Assembly: GCA_008330645.1 (NCBI GenBank) | Contig: VLTN01000020.1 | Location: 310,001 to 374,000 of the forward strand | DNA length: 64,000 bases | Source: Cafeteria roenbergensis | Lineage: Eukaryota > Sar > Bigyra > Bicosoecida > Cafeteriaceae | Direction of reading: 5' to 3' | In this document: one piece after another, positions 11,201-22,874 of the stretch | Layout: the number at the start of each line of letters is the position of its first letter | Numbering within the stretch: the stretch's first letter is position 1 | Made by a program: the position numbers and the translations under genes | The notes under the pieces: model-generated | Databases searched by the model: none | Seen by the model: only the letters and a program-made list of their open reading frames with translations | Told to the model about the DNA's origin: nothing

Positions 11201-13844
11201 GGCCTCCCCGGCGGAGTGGAGGGCGCTTGCGGCGCTGTACGCAGCGCGCGGACAGGCGGAGGAGGGACCTCAAGCCGCGACCGCTGGCGCCCACAGCTCG
11301 CCAGCGGCTAGCTCAACTGCCGGGCTTGCGTCCAGCGCCAGGGCCCGGCCTCTCAGGCCATGGGCCAAGAGCCCCATTGGCCCCGGGCAACTTCGGGAGC
11401 GCAAGACTCTGCCGCCTGGCTTGGGCGCCGACATCGCAGGTTCATCGGCCTGCTCTGGCAGCGACGAAGAGTCTGCCAGCCCGTCGGGCCAAGAGCCAGA
11501 GTCTGCATCCTGTAGCCGATCCGGGGCCAGCGTTCCGCCGCGCCCCAGGCCGCCTGTTGCGTCGCCGCTCCCCAAGCTTCCAACGGGCCCAGGCAACGTC
11601 CAAGCGCCGAGCATGGCGCATCGTCGATTGCATGGAAGCGACAGCCGCAGTGCAGGCGCTCCTCGTTCTTGGACCCTGAATCGCGCCGAGGGCAACCTGG
11701 CCCAGGGAAACAGCCGCGCCGTCGCCAAGTTCATTGCGTCGGTGCTGCAGCACGATGCCGGCGTGTTCGTTCCCAGTGGCCCAGCCCGGGGAAGCAAGTC
11801 CAAGTCTCTCCGTCGCACCCTCGACCCCGCTGCCTACGAGAGGCTCCGCATCAGGATGGCGGGCATGGGGAGCAACGCCGGAATCAAAGTCGCCGGCCTC
11901 CCTGCAAGCAAGGGGGCAATCATATCTGACGACCAGAGCGACCTCACCGGCGAGAGCGTGCAGGTATCGCAGGGCGGCCGGCGGGACCCCAAGAGCAGCG
12001 GGCTCACTGGAGGGCTCTCCACTCTTGCAGAGCGATTGGCCGAGTCAACTGCCGGCACGGGGGCAGCCACAGGGCAAGCTGGCAAGCAGCGGCAGGCTGC
12101 GAACCGAAAGCAGCAGCTCCGGCGGCAGCCCTCCCAGCTGCAAGCCGCGTGGCGCAACGCGGGCTGCCAGACGGCGGCGGGCTGCATCTGGAGCCTGATG
12201 TCTTGCCGCGCCGTGCGGGTGGCATGCGGCCGGGCTGGAAAGCGTCAGACGTCTTCCCCGGGACTGGACGGCCCACGGATTTCACCCGCAGCAGCCCAGG
12301 ATACGGCGACGCGGTTGTGGCACTTGGCGAGGTCCGGGCCTGCACCCGCAGACGGAATCAGCCAGGTCGCCAACTTGCTGGTCGAGGGCTTGGCCACCAC
12401 GAGCGGCGCGACAGCTCTGAGGCTGCAGGCGGCAGGGCCAGCGGCCGCCTCGGCGGTGCCGAGGCAAGCGGCTGATACCGCGCAGCGGGAGCAGCTGGCA
12501 GCGTCCGTGGTCTCGCTTTCGTCTGGCCAGGTGGCTGTGACGCGGCCCGGGGGCGAGCGCTGGGTCATCGACGCGTTCTGGCTGGCGCTGCTTCCGCAAA
12601 CCCAGGCCGAAATTGATCAGCTCGAGTCCCTGGAGTTCAGCGGAACGCCTGCCGATCGCCTGGTGTATGCAGCGGCGACGTTGGTCACGGTGGCGTACAC
12701 ATTCCTCAGCGCCACAGCGATCCAGGCGATCACGTGCGTGCCGTCTGGAAGCAAGCTCGTTCTGAAGGCCGAAACCACGGTGGGCTGCTTCGAAGGCGAC
12801 TACTGGGACTGGTTTCCGCTGGTCCTGGGCGTGAATCTGGTCTACACGGTGGGGGCGCCGATCCTCGTGGCCGTGGTCCTCTTGGCTTTCAAGCGGCAAG
12901 GCAAGCTGCACACACCGCAGTTCGAGGCCAGGTTCGGAGTCTTGACCCTCCCGTTCACCCGCCACGCCTGGTGGTGGACCATCGTCGATATGGGGCGAAA
13001 GCTTGGCATGGTCCTGGTTGTTGCGTATGGCAGCGACGGCACTGACCGGTCCGACTCAACGGTCACCCAGATTGTTGCAGCAGTGATCATTTCACTGTCC
13101 ATCGGGCTGCTCCGCCTCATGATGTCGCCCTACCGCCTTGCGTCTTTGAACCGGGCGGCAGGGGTCACGTCTCTGGCCGAAATATTTATTCTCTTCAACG
13201 GTGTGATCTTCCAGTCGGGCCAGGTCAGCGCGCTGACCCTTGACATTCTGGCAGTCGTGACGGCAGTCCTCATTGCCGTGGCGCTCGCCGTGGTTGCAGC
13301 TGCGGCGGTGGCCGAGGTGCAGCGGAACCGCAAGCGCATGCACGTTCTTGGGGCACTCGGACTGACTTCGTACCAACTGGACGCCATGGTAGAGCGCCTG
13401 TTCTTTCACGTTTTCCCTCACAACGGCGAGTCACTCTTTCGGGAGTGGACTCAATGGGAGGACGACCAACGCGACGCGCTCCTGAAGGACGTTGTCGCGC
13501 TCCTTGCGCTGACGCCCGCAAAGGGGCTGAACCCCTTCGCGGGCGCCGCCGATGCCTTCGCCAAGGCTGCCACTGCTTCGGCTTGCGGCCCGGACGCGGC
13601 CGGACCACCCCAGGGGAGGGTTCGGCGCCGAGCATCTCGGCGGGGCGACACGCCGCGAGGCCAGTCCTCGCGGAGCGTGTCGAGGGTGGAGTGGACAGGC
13701 AGCCGTGTGGAGGTGGTGGAGTACATGACCAATCCCTTGGCCAGGCGCCTGTCCCCGGCTGGCATGCTCCCCGGCGCCCGCGCGAGCGTGCTTCAGCAGC
13801 GCGGGCAGTCGCCTTGGTATGGCCAAAAGCCCCTGGGCCACTGA
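5227..13844 (+). CDS. Giant LRR / IPT-TIG / ephrin-receptor-like multipass membrane receptor
   Basis: Exons 5227..5439, 5592..8354 and 8466..13844 (introns GTGAGC and GTGAGA, both phase 0) give 2784 aa. The ATG at 5227 is chosen because a signal peptide follows (ARGVALLVVALLACTTWTAQA). Order: irregular leucine-rich repeats (about 100-990); a Ser/Pro/Ala linker (about 1025-1085); more LRRs; an IPT/TIG-like domain (about 1281-1365, LQISGTGF and DTEVRCSSP); GCC2/GCC3 ephrin-receptor-like cysteine repeats (about 1380-1560, CxxCPxG units); hydrophobic helices near 1639, 1668 and 1725; a long Arg/Ser/Ala-rich region (about 1840-2380); and a second membrane block (helices near 2392, 2440, 2494, 2526, 2567, 2590). 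It is probably a cell-surface sensor or adhesion receptor; no kinase domain is seen. Codon use looks less GC3-extreme than in neighbours. Confidence 0.88.
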
Positions 13845-14029
13845 CCGGCAGCGAGTGCGTGAGAGTCAGAATCGTCGCACGAAGCACAGTTGCCCGCCCC
13901 GCCTCGGCGCTTCGTCGATCGCGCGCAGAGCAAACGAACGAGCGAGCAGCCCTCGAATTTTTTTTTGGGCGCACTCCCCGAACTGCCATCGGCGTCTCGG
14001 ACGCGGTTGGCGACCCAGGGGAGGCGCCA

Positions 14030-17000
14030 ATGAGCGTTGTGATCTTCGATCCCGACTCTCGGGAGCGCCACAGAGTGGCCATGTCCCCCGGGAAGACCCT
14101 CGTGAGGGTTGCGTCCGCGGGCTAGCTGGCCGCGTGGCTCCTTCCCAGCCGCTGCACCCGGAGCCTGCCGAGCCGGCGGCCGCTCCCATCACCCCCGGAC
14201 CGGAAGCTACCAACCGACACCAGCTGCGCCCGGAGCGCCCGCTGTGCCTCGCCTCGCGCAGGCCCAGGCGCTGGAGGAGCTGTGCGAGAAGACCGAGCGT
14301 TCCGTGAGTGCCTTCCGTTGGCGATCCCACTTCGGACCGCGTGGCAAGCGCCTCCCCTAGCTCTTCTTCACCCCGGAGCACATGCCGGACCATTGGCGCT
14401 TCCAAATTGCACTGTCGGGCCCTGGCCCGCGCGTTCCTTCTGGCGGCCGGCCAAGCTGCCCGCCATCGCCGTTGCACCGATACTTCGAGCCCGCGCTTCC
14501 TCCGCAGCCGGCGGAATACGAGCTGCGCCGAGGGGCCAAGGCCCTCGACTCGTCACTTCCGTGGCGCCTCCTGAGGCTCCCCAACAACTCCTCCCTGGAG
14601 CTCGTGAGGACGCGCAAGAGCGGCGCCGCCGGGGCATCCGCACCTCGGGGTGGCACTGCGAAGCTCGCGGTTTCCCTTCCGTCTGGCAGCCGCGTGATCG
14701 TCGAGCCGTCCATCGACGCCACTCTCGCCGACGTTCTGCGAGGACTGGACGCCCTGGGTCACTTCCCGGCGGGGGCGGACCTTGCCGGCGCATCGTGCCT
14801 GGTCGTGCGCCGCTCGGTGCCTCCCGAGGCACTTGCGACGACGAGCCTTCGAGGTGAGGTTGGCTGCCGCCCCACCCTTCGCTTCCCCGCTAGTTGCGCT
14901 GCGTTGCACTGCGTTGTACTGCACGGACAAAGGGTGGTCTGGCTGCGGCGTTTACACAGGCGCCGCGCGCCGCACCTGCGAGTCGCCCCTCCGGGGTTCC
15001 AACTGACGAGCTGACCCGACAGAGGCCCGGGCGGCATAGCGTCCGCCCGGTGACCCTCTGCGGGGCTCCTTGATGCCTGTCCGTCAGAGACTCATCTGTC
15101 CAAGAGCATGGGCTCTCGCCGAGCTCGGGCTTCGCCGACGGGTCGACGCGCTGCTTTCGGGCTGTCGCTCCCCGTTTGTGCCCCTTCGGGAGGCACTCGA
15201 GCTCGCGAGACGCCCGCCGCCCATATTCCTAACCGTCTGCGATGGCCCCTGGGCTCGTATCGTAGGGGACTTACCATGGCCGGCACATTCTGTCGCTTCT
15301 TGCCCGTTGTCTCTGCGCGTCGTCATGCTTGCCCCTGCCGCCCGCGCCCTCACATCCTTGCCTGTGCGAGCTCGATCGATTGGCCGCCCCACTGCTTGCA
15401 GGAATGGGCGTTTCTGCTGGAGAGCAGCTCCGCATCAGAGTGATGCTCCCGCCAGGAGCTGGGGCCGAGACTTCGCAGCCGGCCGTCGTCTTGCCCGAGC
15501 GGGCGCTTGCGGTCCGTGAACCTGTCACACGCCCCCAAGAAGCGGAGGACAGCAGCCAAACACCCGAAACTGGCGGCGCACCAAGCAGCAGCATCACCCC
15601 GCAACCCGTGCCGGAACAGGAGCACACGACGGCTCGTCGGCTACGACCACCGGCCGGCAGGCGGGATCCCGAGAGCGCAACAAGGGAGGCGCTTGGCGCG
15701 CTGCGCGCGGCCCCGTCGGCTTTCGACGCGGACTGCGTGTCAGTAGCGCAGTTTCTTGTTCGGGCTGTGGACGGCGTGCTCGTCAATCCTTTTGATGCCC
15801 GACGCCGGCGCCTGAGGCTCAGCAACGCGCTGGTGGCAGCAGCCGTCGTCCGCTTTCCCGCGGGCAAGGCCGTGCTGTATGCGGCTGGCTTCCAAGACTC
15901 TGTCATCGGAGAGGGAGTCCAGCCGCCTGCCCCAGCGGAGGAGCCCGAATTCGTCGTTCTCACCCCGCAGGCTGCCAACGACTCCGGCACCCTGCTGAAG
16001 GTCAGGGCAGTGCTTGCAGAGTTCCTGGCGGCGTTGGGGCAGGCAGCGCCCGCGCCTCCGGACGTCGCGGTGGCGCCCGCCGAGCTTGGCACGCCCGCCG
16101 AGCCCGCTGCGCCGGCTTTCGACCCGTGGAGCGCCTCGGTCATCCGCATGGCGCCGGCGGCTGCTGGTCGTCAGTCGGACGCTGTTTTGGAGAGCCCGGC
16201 CGCTTGCGCCGCGTCGCCGGCAGTCCCCGGCGCAGCACCGTCTCCCGCGACCTCCTCTACACCAGCAGCAGCTGATGCAGCGGGCCTGACGGGTCTGGCC
16301 AGGCACCTGCTCAGCCTCCGCGAGGAGCGGGCGATGCTGCTCGCGTCCGCTCGGCCTGCTTCCAGGCACTCGCGGGCGCTTGCCCCCCGCCCCACCTCGT
16401 CCGGCACGCTCGTGGCCGCCACACGAGTTTCGCCGGAGGAGTTGGTCGCGCTCGGCTTGCTTGACGTGAGCGCGGCGGGCTCGTCCTCAGGCACCGCGGC
16501 GTCGTCCGCCTCCGACTCGGCCTTGATCCGACAGGCAGCTGCCCGCCGCATGCGCGCGGGCCGGGCGGAGCGCGAAGGGCCGATGCGGCCGCGCGCCATG
16601 AAAGACCTCGAGTCGGAGCTTGCCTCTCTGCCCAGCGACCGTCTGTGGCTCGAGGCGTCGGTGCGGGTGGCCTTGCCTTCCGGCTGGGTGGTGGAGGGGC
16701 GCTTCTCCCCGGCAGAAACTGTCGGCGCGGTGAGGGCTTGGCTTGCGGCCGAGGCCCTCGAGGGGCCCGCCGCAGCAGCTGCCGGGGCTGGAGCGAGCGC
16801 CTGCGATCTGTTCACCTCTCCGCCGAAGCAGTCCCTGGACGACGCCGCCACGCTTGCCGACTCCGGCCTCTCGCCTGTGGGCCTGATCCGCCTCAGCTGG
16901 GGGGACAACGCAAGCGGGGTGCCAGACTGCGCAATGGGCGAGCGCGACGCCAGCATCCGCAGCGCGCTGCTCGCGGCTGACTCTGCCAGCCCCCCAGCGC

Positions 17001-17299
17001 TGCGAAGTGCGACTGTGGAGGCAGCAGCCGCGGCACGCGCAGCGCTTGCTCGGGCAGACCCGACGTCCGGCGCAGACGCGGCGGCGGGCGCTGCTGCTGC
17101 TGCTGCTGCTGCTGGCGCAGCGGGCGCGTCGGGGGCCGGGAGCGCTCTCCGCTCTCGACTCTTCGGCCAGTCATCCAAAGGTGCCTCCGCTGGGCGCCGC
17201 GTTGGCGGCGGGCCCGCCCCAGCCCCGGCGGCAGGCCGCAGGCTTGACGGCGGAGGAGGCTCGGGCGCCGTGTCCAAGCTGCTCAAGCTGGGGCACTGA
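14030..17299 (+). CDS. TUG/ASPSCR1-like UBX protein with PUB domain (p97 adaptor)
   Basis: Exons 14030..14101, 14262..14303, 14508..14853 and 15402..17299 join in phase (0, 0, 1) to 785 aa; donors are GTGAGG, GTGAGT and GTGAGG. The N-terminus matches the first ubiquitin-like domain of TUG/ASPSCR1 (MSVVIFDPDSRERHRV, later LPWRLLRLPNNSSLELV). A second ubiquitin-like region spans exons 3-4 (ending EQLRIRVML). A PUB domain lies at about 263-367 (VNPFDARRRRLRLSNALV, LYAAGF). A C-terminal UBX-like domain lies at about 565-655 (RVALPSGWVVEGRFSP, ending SPVGLIRLSWG). TUG proteins bind the AAA ATPase p97/Cdc48 and control its hexamer state and membrane traffic; PUB also binds the p97 C-terminal tail. 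A T-run near 13965 lies in the 5' leader. PUB within a TUG-type protein is unusual. Confidence 0.85.
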
Positions 17300-17505
17300 G
17301 TGTGCCGCGCGCTGGATTGCGTGCGAGTGACGGGCGAATGCAGCGGAGTCGAGCAGACGCTTCGCCCTAAAGCGCACAATTGCGCACCACAGGGGCAGCA
17401 GTCACCTGTGCAAGCGCGCACAACCTTGAGACACGCACGGAACCCCCCGGGGCGGCTCTAATGCCCCCCCAGCCAACACGATGCCTCGTCAACGCGCCGG
17501 GGCCA

Positions 17506-18246
17506 CTACCGCTTCGCACCGGCCAGCGTGCCAGCGACCGCAGACGAATCCAGCTGCTGCACGGCCAGCCGCTCCACAGCCGCCGCCGCCTCGTGCTCCG
17601 CCCGCAGAGCCTCCACGGTGCGCCGACACGCTGCTCGCGTTGCCTCTGTGTGCTCCGCCGGACGCCAAAACAGCCGCAACGCCTTGCCCCGACCGCCGCA
17701 CCACGCGTCGCCCCGCTCCCGGACAGCCGGAACGTCCTCTTCCGCCGCGTCATCTGGCCGCGCCCGCTTCGCGGCCCTTGCCCCGCGACCGAGCCCCGTC
17801 GCCACGAGCTCTTGGCTCTCGACGTGGCTCAGCAGGGCGAGCCGGTACCCTCCCGCGGCGCTCACCGCTGCCTCCAGGGCCGCAGCGTCCCCGTCGCAGC
17901 GCAGGGGCCTCGGCCCCACGACGCCCGCAACCAGCCCCCGCGCCTCCGCGATGCGGAGCTTTCTCTCCGCGCTCTCTGCCAGCCGAGCCTCGGCTTTGGC
18001 CGTCGCCGCCTGCTCCAGCTCGCGCTTGCGCTCCACGCGCGCTCTAGTCGCCTGCATATCGCTCTTGGCTGACTGCAGGTGGCCAAAGAGCGAGCCCAGC
18101 ATCCCGCGGCCTCTCCGCGGCCCAGAGGAGGCAGCCTTGAGCGCGCGGCGAAAGCCGTCGGGCCTCCCCGCCGCCGCCGCTGGCCCCTTTGAGGCATTGC
18201 CCCGCTCGGTTGGCACGGACAGGCCGGCATCGCCCGCAGCCGCCAT
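17506..18246 (-). CDS. Pinin/SDK/memA-domain protein
   Basis: Single exon, 246 aa. The start is the ATG at 18246 (MAAAGDAG), just past a GC-rich leader. The pinin core begins near residue 60 with MLGSLFGHLQSAKSDM, followed by a charged coiled-coil helix (VERKRELEQAATAKAEARL) and the conserved end where a phenylalanine strand precedes a helix (ALRLFWRPAEHTEAT). Pinin-type proteins are nuclear, join the exon-junction/ASAP-PSAP complex and influence splicing; this assignment is from family knowledge. The middle contains a KR-type basic cluster (RAAKRARPDD) fitting nuclear import. It is shorter than animal pinins and lacks the SR-rich tail. It is tail-to-tail with the UBX gene, with only about 200 bp between stops. 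Confidence 0.7.
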   Translation of the reverse strand: MAAAGDAGLSVPTERGNASKGPAAAAGRPDGFRRALKAASSGPRRGRGMLGSLFGHLQSAKSDMQATRARVERKRELEQAATAKAEARLAESAERKLRIAEARGLVAGVVGPRPLRCDGDAAALEAAVSAAGGYRLALLSHVESQELVATGLGRGARAAKRARPDDAAEEDVPAVRERGDAWCGGRGKALRLFWRPAEHTEATRAACRRTVEALRAEHEAAAAVERLAVQQLDSSAVAGTLAGAKR

Positions 18247-18434
18247 GGACCCCGCGCCAGTTGTGCCGCGTGGGCCGTGTGATGCAGCGGCTTGCGTGCA
18301 GAGCGTGCGCGCTCTGATGAGACGGGCAAAAGCAACGCATCGGCTTCCAAACGCAAAACCAGCCAGCCACACAGGCCCAAGCAGCCACCTCACGATACCC
18401 TCCATTCTGCAGCGCACTTTGCACACGAGCCCAC

Positions 18435-18733
18435 TCAGCGCCTTGCAGCGCGGCGAGGGCGCAGCCGAGCGGCGATGGGCGTTGGCTCTGCCGTTCTGGC
18501 TGCTGCCGCTGCGCGTGCCCTGCGGCCGCGAGGCTCGGCCACCTCGTCCTCCTCGTCCTCGTCCTCGTCGTCGTGGTCTTCGTCCGCATCGTCTTCGTCG
18601 TCGCCCTCGTCTTCGCTGTCCGCAGCCTGCGCGGCAATCCTCCGAGAGACGCGCTTGCGCACCTGCGGGCCCGTCGCCCTGCTGCCGGGGGCCTCGGGCT
18701 CCGAATCCTCGTCGTCCTCGCCGCCACTGCTCA

Positions 18734-18770
<37 letters not shown>

Positions 18771-21700
18771 CGCGGGCGCTGCTTTTCCTGCTCTTGCACG
18801 CGTCGCTCTGACCGGTCGCACCAGCGGCGGAGTCGTCACGTCATCAAACGCGTCGCCCGAATCAGCTGCCTCGTCCTCGACCTCGTCCTCGGCCTCGCTG
18901 TCGTCCTCGGCGGCAGCCACGCTTCCATCGTCACTGCCAGCCCGGCTGCCCGCCGCGCCGCTCCCGTGGCCGTGGCCGCAGCTGCCTCCTGCAGCGTCGC
19001 TGTCCTCGCTGTCATCGCCCTCGTCGTCGTCCGCGTCAAGCGCTGCCTCCAGCCTCGCAAGGGCCTGGCGCCCAGCAGCGGCCTCCTCCTCCTCGCGTGC
19101 CGTGGCGGCCGCCGAAGCCAGCCCAACCACGGACCGCGCCTCGGAGACCGCGTGCGACCGCAAGCCGCGGCAGGCGGCAGGAGTGCCCGGGGCCTTGGCC
19201 CCAGCCCCAGCACTGCTGCCGGATCCGTTGCTCGACCCTGCGGCCGCCATGGACGTCGCAACGGCCATGGCGGCGCCCCCGCCGGCAGCCCGAGCCGCCT
19301 CCAGCAGCGACGACAGCGGCATCGCCGCCGCTGACCGCACGTGGGCCTCGAGCGCCGTCACGCGCTGCCGCAGCTTCGCCGCGTCCTCCTCCGCCTCGGC
19401 AGCTCGCTGCTGCGCCGCCTCTGCCGCCGCCTCTGCCGCCTCGGCGCGAGCCTCGGCGTCCCGCACGCGCGCAGCCAGCTCCGCGGAGCTCTTGCGGCCC
19501 CCACCCGCCTCCAGCCCGGCCGCCTCCGCTTCGGCGCCCTCCACCCTCGCAGCCTCCAGGGCGTCCTGCAGAGCCGCAAGCTCAGAATCCTTCCGCTCCT
19601 TCACCCTCGCAGCCTCCGCCTCGCACTCTGCAACAATCGCGCGAAGCTCGTCGACCTCCGCCTCCGCGGCCTCCGCCCGGGCCAGGGCCTCGGCCATGGC
19701 GAACCCGTCGTCCTCCGCCCCGCCGTTGCTCAGGCTCGAGAGGCGCTTCCAGCCGCCGCGGCCGGACGATCCGCCTCGGAAGGGAACGTCATCGGCGTCG
19801 GCACCGTCCTCGTCCTCGTCCTCGTCCTCGTCGCAGGCCTCCGCCACCATTGCGGGGGAGCACACCCCAGCCTTGGCCGCGCGAGCATCATCATCCGCCG
19901 CCGCTGCCGCCGCCGCCGCCATAGCGGGCCCGAGCGACCGCGCCGCCGCATCGGACACCACAGACAGGCGCCGGCTCTCCCTGCGCTTGGCCTCGTGCCG
20001 CGCCGCGCTGCGAAGAGCCTCACCAAGCGCAGCCTCGGCGTCAACGTCTGTGTCTGCGTCGACGTCGGCATGGGCAGCCTTGGCCCCGCCAGCTGCGTCG
20101 GCAGCGCCTTCCTCGCCCGCGCCACCCTGGCCCTCGCCCTCGTCGCCGTCGCCGTCCTCGTCGACGTCCTCGTCATCATCGAACCCGTCGTCCCCCCTTC
20201 CCAGCTCCGCCAGCCTGCTTGCCGTGGCCCTCGCCTTCTTGGCAGTGGTGCGAGCCTGCTGAATGCCCAGCATGCGCTGCATGCGTGCCTCCGCCCTGGC
20301 CTCCTGCGCCGCCAGCCGGGCCTCCCACTCGGCCTGCATGGTCTGGAGGCGGCCCTCCATCTCGGCCACCACCTCCTCCCTCACCTCGGCCTCCACGCTG
20401 GCTGCCTCCTCCTGCGCGGCCTCCATAGCCGCCACCGCGTCCTCGGCCTCCTCGCGCAGCGCCTCGGCCTCCTGCGCCATGGCGGCCTTCTCCTCCAGCC
20501 ACGCCTCCTTGGCCGTCGCGTATGCGCGCTTCTGCTCTGCCAGGGCGACGCGAAGCGCCGAGAGCTCTGCAGCAGAGCCCGAAGTGTGATCGGGCCGAGA
20601 GCCCGCATCGGTGTCGTGCGCAGCCGCGGCAGCCGCCGCCCGCCGGCGGGAGCGGAGGGCGGGGGCAGCGCCCCTGGCCATGCCGCCCCTGGCAATGCCG
20701 TTGCCGTTGCCGTTGCCGGCTGCGTCATCGGCGTCTGACCCGTCGACGCCGTCGTCGGCGGGAACAGCCGCAGCCGCAGTGGCGGTGGCGGCGGCCGTGG
20801 CGCCGGCACCGCGCCGTGCCCCCCTGGCGGGAACACGGCGCCTTCCGCGGGCCGTGGCCCCGGCCGCCCCAGCGGCAGCGCCGGGCGCCGCAGCGTCCGC
20901 GGCGTGGTCCGACGACCCTCCGCCACCGTTTTCGTCCGCGTCGTCCTCCGACTCGCCCCCGCCCCCGCCCCCGCGGCTGCCGCCCCGACCGCCGCCCGCT
21001 GCCCGCCCGCTGCCCGCCCGCCGCAGCCGTCGGCCGTCCATGCCGTACTTTGGCGCCTTGCCCCCCCCTGCCCCGGCCCCTGCCCCAGCGGCCGCCCCCC
21101 CGGCCCCCTGTGGCGCAATTCGCGGCGCGATCCTGACCTCCCGAGCCACCGCGCCGTAGCGTAGCGCCTGAATCGTCTCCTCGCGATCCGAGGCGGACGG
21201 GCCGGCGTTGACCACCATGGCGACGGCGCCGGCGGCGTTCCCGCCCAGGGCGTCGCTGAAGAGTCTCGTCAGCTTGGACTCCCGGAACGGGACCACGCGA
21301 GGCTGCGGCGGGGGCGCGCCCCTGGCAGCAGCGGCGGCCGCAGCCTTGCGGTTGTGGCGCAGCGTGTCGAGGCACTGCATGAGCGCTGAGAGGGACCTGT
21401 TGATGTTGCTGGCCTCCCGGAGGCGGGCGCCTGACGCGCCGGTTCGGCCGGCACGCTCGCACCCGGCGAGATCAACGATGGAGAGCCGAGCCCAGAGGCG
21501 CAGACCGTCACTGCCGCTGGTGCCGGTGCCGGTGCCGGTGCCGCCGGGCGCCGCCGCCTCAGCGGCGTCCGCGTGTGCCCCGCCCGCAGCGCCGCCTTCA
21601 GGCGCCGCGACGTCGTGCCTGAAGAGGTTGATCGTGAACACGGTGTGGCTCCGAGACGAATCCGCGTTGAGCCGCGTCTCAGCCACGCGCTTGTTGGCCG

Positions 21701-22874
21701 CCCCCTGCTGCATGATCTCCAGCGCCCGGGACAGGCTCGGCACAGTCACGGTGCGCAGGCCGCGCACGTGGACCCTTCCATCGCGGCCGTCCTTGAGGCG
21801 GAGCGGGACGCGGCGAGGTGCCCCGTCAGCGCCGCCCGCTGCCGAGCCGGCGCCCGCTGCAGAGCTGCCCTTACCACCCCGGCGCTTTGCCCGTGCGGCC
21901 GCCTGACGGGCGGCGGCAGCCTCCGCCTCGGAGTCGCCGCCCGCGCCCGCGGCAGGTTCCGTTGTGCCTTCGGACATGTCGGAGAGGAGGTCGTAGACTC
22001 CCTCGTTGTACACCTCGAGGTAGGACACCGCGACGGTCAGCCGACACAGCGTCGAATCTGCCGCGCGCTGCCCGAGGCTGTCGGTCACCAGAGCATCGCC
22101 TGGCGCACTCGCACACGCGGCGGCATCGGCATCGGCACCGGCACCGGCACCGGCATCGGCGTCGGCCGCGGCGCCGTGCGCCCCAGCCTGGCGGCTGCCC
22201 GACGCGCGCCGGACCGCCTTGTCCGCCTCGCGCTCCCGCGCCGCCTTGATCTCGCCAAACACGGTGTGCAGGACGCGAGGGAGGAGGCCAGGGGCGCTGT
22301 CGTTCCCGCTGATGGTGTATGTCTTGCCTGCAGACGTCATTCCGTAGGCGAAGAGGAGGCCCCCCGAGCCACGGTGGACGGCGCTCTGCACGACCGGCCG
22401 GAAAGATCCGGTATAGAGCTCTGCTTGCGAAGTGGACTCGTCGAACACGCGGTCGAAGGTGAAGGTCGAGCCCATTGACTGGGCGGCGGCAGCCGCGGCG
22501 GCAGCTCCGGTCGTGCCTGCTGGCTTGTCCGGCGCCGCGCCAGGCTGGGGCGAGGCCGCTGCGTCGTCCGCAGCGGTGTCGCCCGCGCCGTCGTCCTTGA
22601 TGCGCTGGAGGGACTTGGCCTCGTCGCCTGTGAACACTCGAATCGTGCAAGGCTGCTCCACGCTGATAGCCGGCGGGCCCTGCGCCCGCTCGTCTGGCCT
22701 GAGCGGCCTGACGCGGCAGAAGACTTTGAGCGGCACGGCCCCAGTGCCGATGATGCCGCGGCCGGGCGTGCCTGCGACGCCCGCGAAGGAGAGCTTCTTG
22801 CTCAGGTCCGTGGTGGGCGACACGAACATGCCAAACTCGGACGTTTCCGAGGCCCGCGCCCCTGGCACGGCCAT
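18435..22874 (-). CDS. Kinesin motor protein, kinesin-6-like
   Basis: Single exon, 1479 aa from the ATG at 22874; the frame stays open upstream, but KVFCRVRPLRPDE lies just after this start. The motor spans roughly residues 50-480. It has the P-loop GMTSAGKT, switch I NADSSRSHTVFTI, switch II LSIVDLAGCERAG and the microtubule-binding VVPFRESKLTRLFSD. An Ala/Gly/Arg-rich insert before the RLKDGRDGRVHVRGL strand and the REASNINRSLSALMQCLDTL helix resemble kinesin-6 (MKLP1/KIF20). That family bundles midzone microtubules in cytokinesis. A Gly/Ala/Arg linker, a long coiled coil (about 800-1300) and a very acidic tail full of DED/EDE, partly encoded by a GTCCTC tandem repeat, follow. The motor is certain; the subfamily is an inference. 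Confidence 0.9.
18735..18770. repeat. GTCCTC hexanucleotide repeat
   Basis: Six perfect tandem copies of GTCCTC on the + strand, lying in the kinesin reading frame on the minus strand, where they encode alternating Glu-Asp. Similar imperfect copies occur at about 18540-18620 and 19800-19835. Confidence 0.9.
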
